A stretch of 37,441 bases of DNA. Origin: Lachnospiraceae bacterium. Lineage in GTDB: Bacteria > Bacillota > Clostridia > Lachnospirales > Lachnospiraceae. The translations under genes and the position numbers were made by a program. Shown here one piece after another: positions 33,658 to 37,441 of this stretch. Position 1 is the first letter of the stretch, and every line of letters starts with the position of its first letter. Under the pieces are notes generated by a model that was given only the letters and a program-made list of their open reading frames with translations, was not told the DNA's origin and did no database searches. The stretch is taken from positions 1-37,441 of the forward strand of contig SVFG01000015.1 in NCBI GenBank assembly GCA_015056975.1. Direction: 5' to 3'.

Positions 33658-34765
33658 GCATATACTCGTCCTTATTAATAACATCTGCCATTCTTTGCGC
33701 CACTGCATCCCATGAATACATTTCCTGATAATCTTTCATGTGAGAATAAACATATTGCTTAATATCATTATTAAGCAACAAATCTCGCATCTTTTGAGCA
33801 AATGATTCAATATCATCATTGTCTATCAAATAGCCATTTTTACCATCTTCTATCATATCCTGCATAGCAAACGCTCTCCTGGCAATACAAGGTAAGCCAC
33901 ATGAAAGAGCTTCGGCAAACACTTTGCCATAGGCATCTATGTAAGAAGGCATAACAAAAATATCACATTTATTGTAATATTCGAACAATTCATCGACATT
34001 CTTCAGACCTTCAAAATGCAAGCCTTCAAACGCTTCTTCAAAAGGATTATTTTCCGGACCTACAATATATAACTCTGCATCTTTTATATACTTTTCACGT
34101 AATACTTTAAATGCTTCTGCCAGCACATAACCGCCCTTTGCCTCAAAAAAAGCTTTTCCGACGAACAAAATTTTATTGTTTGTTTTAGGCTGTGGAGCAA
34201 TCTTATTTACATCAATATCAATACCTGCCCCAACGCAATGTATTTTATTCCTGTTTACTCCCAATTCCTTCTCCAAATAATCTGCAAGCCATTTTCCCAT
34301 TGTGAAAATGCCTTTGCACTCACCATAAAATTGCTTCTGCGCCTCATTTCTTATTTGGAGCGATTTCTTACACACCTTTTTATATGAATAATGATTTTTC
34401 AATTCCGGAGTTTTCAATATCACATTTAATATATAGTCAACACACATGTCTTGATATATGTAACTGTGTACATTATTTTTAAACGGTATTTCACAAAAGG
34501 TAAAGGCACATATATTACCTTCACTCAATGAATTTACTATATCAGGAGCCGCTTTTTTAATATCTTTACACTGATATTTATGACTGAATATTTTTACTCT
34601 CTTTTCCAATATTTGATATACTCTGGACAAAAAAGGCGTTTTAATGGGTATTTCCGTCACTGCATAATGCTTCTCCAAGCCATTTAATATGGATAAATAT
34701 GTTCCGGACCATGCCGTTCTTCTATTTCTTCCCCATTGGCAGATGAATTTAATTTCTTTCTTCAT
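33650..34765 (-). CDS. Family 4 glycosyltransferase
   Basis: A 371-residue GT-B fold glycosyltransferase. The C-terminal half shows NKILFVGKAFFEAKGGYVLA, then a donor-binding segment ending in FVMPSYIDAYGKVFAEALSC (the E-x7-E region) and LPCIARRAFAMQDMI. The N-terminal half carries the acceptor domain, and the start MKKEIKFICQWG has AGAGGG upstream. It lies three bases after the UDP-sugar dehydrogenase gene. The retaining transfer reaction is typical of the family; the sugar is unknown. Confidence 0.9.
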   Translation of the reverse strand: MKKEIKFICQWGRNRRTAWSGTYLSILNGLEKHYAVTEIPIKTPFLSRVYQILEKRVKIFSHKYQCKDIKKAAPDIVNSLSEGNICAFTFCEIPFKNNVHSYIYQDMCVDYILNVILKTPELKNHYSYKKVCKKSLQIRNEAQKQFYGECKGIFTMGKWLADYLEKELGVNRNKIHCVGAGIDIDVNKIAPQPKTNNKILFVGKAFFEAKGGYVLAEAFKVLREKYIKDAELYIVGPENNPFEEAFEGLHFEGLKNVDELFEYYNKCDIFVMPSYIDAYGKVFAEALSCGLPCIARRAFAMQDMIEDGKNGYLIDNDDIESFAQKMRDLLLNNDIKQYVYSHMKDYQEMYSWDAVAQRMADVINKDEYMHE

Positions 34766-34768
34766 ACG

Positions 34769-36007
34769 TTAATCCCTCTTAAAGATATCTCTCGTATAAA
34801 CCTTTCCCTGTACATCATCCAAACAGTCATCATATCTGTTTGCAATGATGGCATCACACATATTCTTAAACTCATTCAAATCATTTACAATCTTAGAACC
34901 GAAGAAGGTTGTACCATTCTCAAGAGTCGGCTCATAAATAACTACCTTGGCCCCCTTTGCCTTGATACGCTTCATAACGCCCTGGATACTGCTCTGTCTG
35001 AAATTGTCGGAGTTGGTCTTCATGGTCAGACGATATACACCGATTGTCACTTCCTTCTCACTTCCGGAATTATACTGATTAGACTCCGCGTAGCTGTAAT
35101 AGCCGGCTTTACCCAGTACTCTGTCCGCAATGAAATCCTTTCTGGTACGATTGGACTCTACAATTGCTTCAATCAGGTTCTCGGGCACATCAGCATAGTT
35201 TGCCAAAAGCTGCTTGGTATCCTTGGGCAGACAATATCCGCCGTAACCGAAGCTGGGGTTGTTATAATGATTGCCGATACGGGGATCTAAACAAACACCA
35301 TTGATAATCTGCTGTGTATTTAACCCCTTTAACTCCGCATAAGTATCTAACTCGTTAAAGTAGGATACCCGAAGTGCCAGATAAGTATTGGAGAACAGCT
35401 TTACCGCCTCCGCCTCAGTAGTACCCATAATAAGCGTATCCACATCCTCTTTGATAGCACCTTCCTGCAACAGCTTTGCAAAAGTATTTGCAGCCTCAAG
35501 GAGTCTTTCGTCCTCCATGTCAGTACCCACTATAATTCGGCTGGGATACAGATTGTCATAGAGCGCCTTACTCTCACGCAAAAATTCGGGGCTGAAAATA
35601 ATGTTCTTGCTATTCATCTTCTCGCGAACAGACTTTGTATATCCAACGGGAATGGTACTCTTAATAACCATAATAGCATCTGAGTTATAAGTCATTACGC
35701 TCTTGATAACGGCTTCTACTGCAGAAGTATCAAAGAAATTCTTCTGACTGTCATAATTGGTAGGTGCTGCAATTACTACAAAGTCAGCACCTGAATAAGC
35801 CGCCTTTTCATCCAAGGTTGCCGTCAGGTTCAATTCCTTCTCTGCAAGATATTTTTCAATATAGTCATCCTGAATAGGTGATTTTTTGTTGTTTATCAAT
35901 TCCACCTTTTCCGGTACAATATCAACAGCATATACTGTATTTTTCTGTGCCAAAAGCACTGCGATGCTAAGGCCTACATATCCTGTTCCTGCCACTGCAA
36001 TTTTCAT
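34769..36007 (-). CDS. UDP-glucose/UDP-sugar 6-dehydrogenase
   Basis: A 412-residue NAD-dependent dehydrogenase that oxidises C6 of a UDP-hexose to the uronic acid. The N-terminal Rossmann motif is [10 protein letters not shown] (about 5-14). The catalytic cysteine is C259 in [15 protein letters not shown], and STIPVGYT and [14 protein letters not shown] are conserved family segments. The length matches the Ugd family. Start MKIAVAG at 36007 is chosen because AAAGGA precedes it; an ATG 24 bases upstream lacks a site. It is the first gene of a five-gene unit and indicates a uronic acid in the polymer. Substrate (glucose versus another hexose) cannot be fixed. Confidence 0.9.
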   Translation of the reverse strand: MKIAVAGTGYVGLSIAVLLAQKNTVYAVDIVPEKVELINNKKSPIQDDYIEKYLAEKELNLTATLDEKAAYSGADFVVIAAPTNYDSQKNFFDTSAVEAVIKSVMTYNSDAIMVIKSTIPVGYTKSVREKMNSKNIIFSPEFLRESKALYDNLYPSRIIVGTDMEDERLLEAANTFAKLLQEGAIKEDVDTLIMGTTEAEAVKLFSNTYLALRVSYFNELDTYAELKGLNTQQIINGVCLDPRIGNHYNNPSFGYGGYCLPKDTKQLLANYADVPENLIEAIVESNRTRKDFIADRVLGKAGYYSYAESNQYNSGSEKEVTIGVYRLTMKTNSDNFRQSSIQGVMKRIKAKGAKVVIYEPTLENGTTFFGSKIVNDLNEFKNMCDAIIANRYDDCLDDVQGKVYTRDIFKRD

Positions 36008-36057
36008 AGTCTTTATCCTTTCAGTCGTCAATTATTCTATAAATGCATGTCATTTTT

Positions 36058-36086
36058 ATTATATTACATTTTTCTACAAAACGCAA
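36058..36086 (-). promoter_or_regulatory. Promoter of the UDP-sugar dehydrogenase unit
   Basis: On the minus strand a perfect TATAAT (36058-36063) lies 17 bases from TTGCGT (36081-36086), about 50 bases before the gene. Confidence 0.65.
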
Positions 36087-36149
36087 ATATAACCATGCCA
36101 TAAAAAAGCGGATGTCGCCAATGTACTCGCGCAACTTCTTATAGTATAA

Positions 36150-36187
36150 ACAGACTGCTACAATTTCTGTAGCAGTCCGTCTGTTTG
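36150..36187 (-). terminator. Terminator after the small membrane protein gene
   Basis: A 10-bp perfect stem GACTGCTACA (36153-36162) / TGTAGCAGTC (36168-36177) with loop ATTTC and partly paired ACAGA/TCTGT flanks. It follows the stop at 36191 on the minus strand. The T-run is short. Confidence 0.7.
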
Positions 36188-36190
36188 TCC

Positions 36191-36391
36191 TTATTGCTCC
36201 GTTTCTTCTTCGGAGGTTAATTTCTTTATTTTCTTGTATTGCACATATTTAGATATTCCCGTAATGACAATTACAACACCCGCAAGTAAAGTAATATACA
36301 AATCCAGTTTACATCCCCAGAAAAAGTAAATCACTATCAAAGCCAACACAAAGATTATCGATACTGCAACGTCTACAAATTTCATCTTCAT
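36191..36391 (-). CDS. Small two-helix membrane protein
   Basis: A 66-residue protein of unknown function. It has two membrane segments (VDVAVSIIFVLALIVIYFFW and LYITLLAGVVIVITGIS) followed by a lysine-rich and then acidic tail (KKIKKLTSEEETEQ). The ATG at 36389-36391 is chosen because AGGAGG lies nine bases upstream; a longer frame from 36442 would overlap the upstream gene. It begins 13 bases after the stalk protein stop and is probably cotranscribed with it. Confidence 0.72.
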   Translation of the reverse strand: MKMKFVDVAVSIIFVLALIVIYFFWGCKLDLYITLLAGVVIVITGISKYVQYKKIKKLTSEEETEQ

Positions 36392-36404
36392 ACGTCCGTT
36401 CCTC

Positions 36405-37441
36405 CTATAATCTTTCTGCTTTATCAGCCTGATATTTATCAATCAACTTCTTTCTGCAACGGATACGAATCACTTCATATACAGTATACAGTAATGTCAG
36501 AAGTAAAATCAACCAGTGAATCCAACACTTTCCATGTCCCATGTTTGCCAATGCCGCCGATTCATCTTCAATATTCACATTGTCGGACTGATTATCACTT
36601 ATATTCACTACTTCTTCCGCATCATCCGGCTCGTCATTTTCTTCAGGTGTCGGTGTGGCAGGAACATCTTCCTCATCATCCGGTTCCGGAGCTCTGGGTG
36701 TATCATCATCCGGAATATCTGTCGGTTCATCCTCGACAGGAGGATCTACCACTGGCGGTTCATCCTCAACTGGGGGGTCTACTACCGGCGGTTCATCCTC
36801 AACTGGGGGGTCTACTACCGGCGGCTCATCCTCAACAGGAGGTTCTACTACCGGTGGCTGCGTAGGTTCCGGTGTGGGCTCTACTGTAGGTACAGGTGTC
36901 GGCTCTGCCGTAGGTACTGGCGTAGGTTCCGGTGTTGGTTCTACTGTAGGTACTGGCGTAGGTTCCGGTGTTGGTTCTACTGTAGGTACTGGCGTAGGCT
37001 CCGGTGTCGGTTCTACTGTAGGTACTGGCGTAGGCTCCGGTGTCGGCTCTGCCGTAGGTACTGGCGTAGGCTCTGCCGTAGGTACTGGCGTAGGTTCCGG
37101 TGTCGGTTCTACTGTAGGTACTGGCGTAGGCTCTGCCGTAGGTACCGGCGTAGGTTCCGGTGTAGGTACTGGCGTAGGCTCTGCCGTAGGTACTGGCGTA
37201 GGCTCTGCCGTAGGTACTGGCGTAGGCTCTGCTGTAGGTACTGGCGTAGGTTCCGGTGTAGGCTCTGCTGTAGGTACCGGGGTAGGCTCTGCCGTAGGTT
37301 CCGGTGTCGGTTCTACTGTAGGTACTGGCGTAGGCTCCGGTGTAGGCTCTGCCGTAGGTTCCGGTGTAGGCTCTGCTGTAGGTACCGGGGTGGGCTCTGC
37401 CGTAGGTACTGGCGTAGGCTCTGCTGTAGGTTCCGGTGTAG
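36405..37441 (-). CDS. Pro/Thr/Glu-rich cell-surface stalk protein, C-terminal part
   Basis: The frame is open from the window edge to 36405, showing 344 C-terminal residues; the N-terminus lies outside. From the edge it reads a long low-complexity stalk of four-residue units of the type TPEP, TPVP, TAEP and TVEP. Four copies of an 11-residue unit (VDPPVEDEPPV) follow, then an acidic linker (PDDEEDVPATPTPEEN), a short globular stretch and a membrane helix (GKCWIHWLILLLTLLYTVYE). It ends in a basic cytoplasmic tail (RIRCRKKLIDKYQADK). The architecture suits a surface protein held at the membrane by its C-terminus, with the stalk spanning the wall. No LPXTG motif is seen. The functional domain is unseen. 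Confidence 0.8.
   Translation of the reverse strand, partial: TPEPTAEPTPVPTAEPTPVPTAEPTPEPTAEPTPEPTPVPTVEPTPEPTAEPTPVPTAEPTPEPTPVPTAEPTPVPTAEPTPVPTAEPTPVPTPEPTPVPTAEPTPVPTVEPTPEPTPVPTAEPTPVPTAEPTPEPTPVPTVEPTPEPTPVPTVEPTPEPTPVPTVEPTPEPTPVPTAEPTPVPTVEPTPEPTQPPVVEPPVEDEPPVVDPPVEDEPPVVDPPVEDEPPVVDPPVEDEPTDIPDDDTPRAPEPDDEEDVPATPTPEENDEPDDAEEVVNISDNQSDNVNIEDESAALANMGHGKCWIHWLILLLTLLYTVYEVIRIRCRKKLIDKYQADKAERL
36724..36855 (-). repeat. Four tandem 33-bp repeats in the stalk gene
   Basis: Four head-to-tail 33-base units begin at 36724, 36757, 36790 and 36823, each encoding an 11-residue VDPPVEDEPPV-type unit. The copies differ at few positions, suggesting recent expansion by slippage or recombination. 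Confidence 0.85.
36862..37441 (-). repeat. Long low-complexity tandem repeat (6/12/18-bp units) in the stalk gene
   Basis: Units such as GGTACTGGCGTAGGTTCC and GGTGTTGGTTCTACTGTA (plus-strand) recur in varied order up to the window edge, all preserving the four-residue xPTx proline frame. The run is at least 580 bases and continues outside. Confidence 0.85.

Noticed and set aside
36494-36865. Plus-strand frame with repeated HPQLGGLLPA units
   Set aside because: Its repeats are only the complement of the 33-bp repeats of the stalk gene; it lacks a ribosome site and a continuation.
36724-37441. Possible CRISPR array
   Set aside because: Repeats are directly adjacent with no unique spacers and keep a protein frame throughout.

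Overview
The window looks like a chromosomal segment of a Clostridia, most likely Lachnospiraceae, bacterium. This rests on the rpsL-rpsG-fusA order, strong AGGAGG-type ribosome binding sites, moderate-to-low GC, BspA-type leucine-rich repeats, a cyclic-di-GMP-I riboswitch and Wzx/Wzy polysaccharide genes. No tRNA, rRNA, transposase or CRISPR array was seen. Nearly everything reads on the minus strand, so transcription runs from high to low coordinates. The exceptions are a two-component pair (5414-6935) and one small peptide gene (15442-15618).

Right part, 36405-15672: a surface-polysaccharide (EPS/capsule) locus. It opens with the C-terminal part of a Pro/Thr/Glu-rich stalk protein and a small membrane protein. 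A first transcription unit follows (promoter 36058-36086): UDP-sugar dehydrogenase, GT4, PIG-L-type deacetylase and two GT2 enzymes. Next is a beta-helix/BspA-LRR exported protein preceded by its own promoter, a cyclic-di-GMP-I riboswitch and an intrinsic terminator (29916-30100). A third, very compact unit carries flippase (Wzx), GT2, polymerase (Wzy), a CpsD-like ATPase with a degenerate P-loop, a secreted CARDB-like membrane protein, a Wzz-like protein, a PssD/PssE pair, two paralogous small membrane proteins, polysaccharide pyruvyl transferase, a nucleotidyltransferase, an F420-hydrogenase-beta-like iron-sulfur protein and, last, a lasso-peptide B2 leader peptidase.

Middle part, 16106-7192: a lasso-peptide (RiPP) cluster of unusual composition. 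It has two precursor genes with near-matching leaders but unrelated, long core/tail regions, two asparagine-synthetase-like lasso cyclases and two HPr-kinase-like proteins (paeninodin-type tailoring kinases). It has only one RRE/PqqD protein (B1), one transglutaminase-like peptidase (B2) and one ABC exporter (D). Precursor A1 sits in front of cyclase C1 and kinase K1 and is separated from them by a strong terminator. Precursor A2 is on the opposite strand, divergent from kinase K2 and cyclase C2 through overlapping promoters, and convergent with B2. The A1 tail contains a 12-residue EF-hand-like acidic loop. A structured ~185-bp imperfect inverted repeat (6950-7134) lies beyond the end of the cluster.

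Left part, 7134-1: a soluble histidine kinase/OmpR-type regulator pair on the plus strand; the polyprenyl glycosylphosphotransferase that probably starts the polysaccharide repeat unit; rfbD (rhamnose precursor); a small membrane protein; then rpsL, rpsG and the start of fusA. The initiating transferase and rfbD are therefore separated from the rest of the polysaccharide locus by the lasso cluster, which appears embedded in it. All functional calls come from reading motifs and context; no database search was possible.
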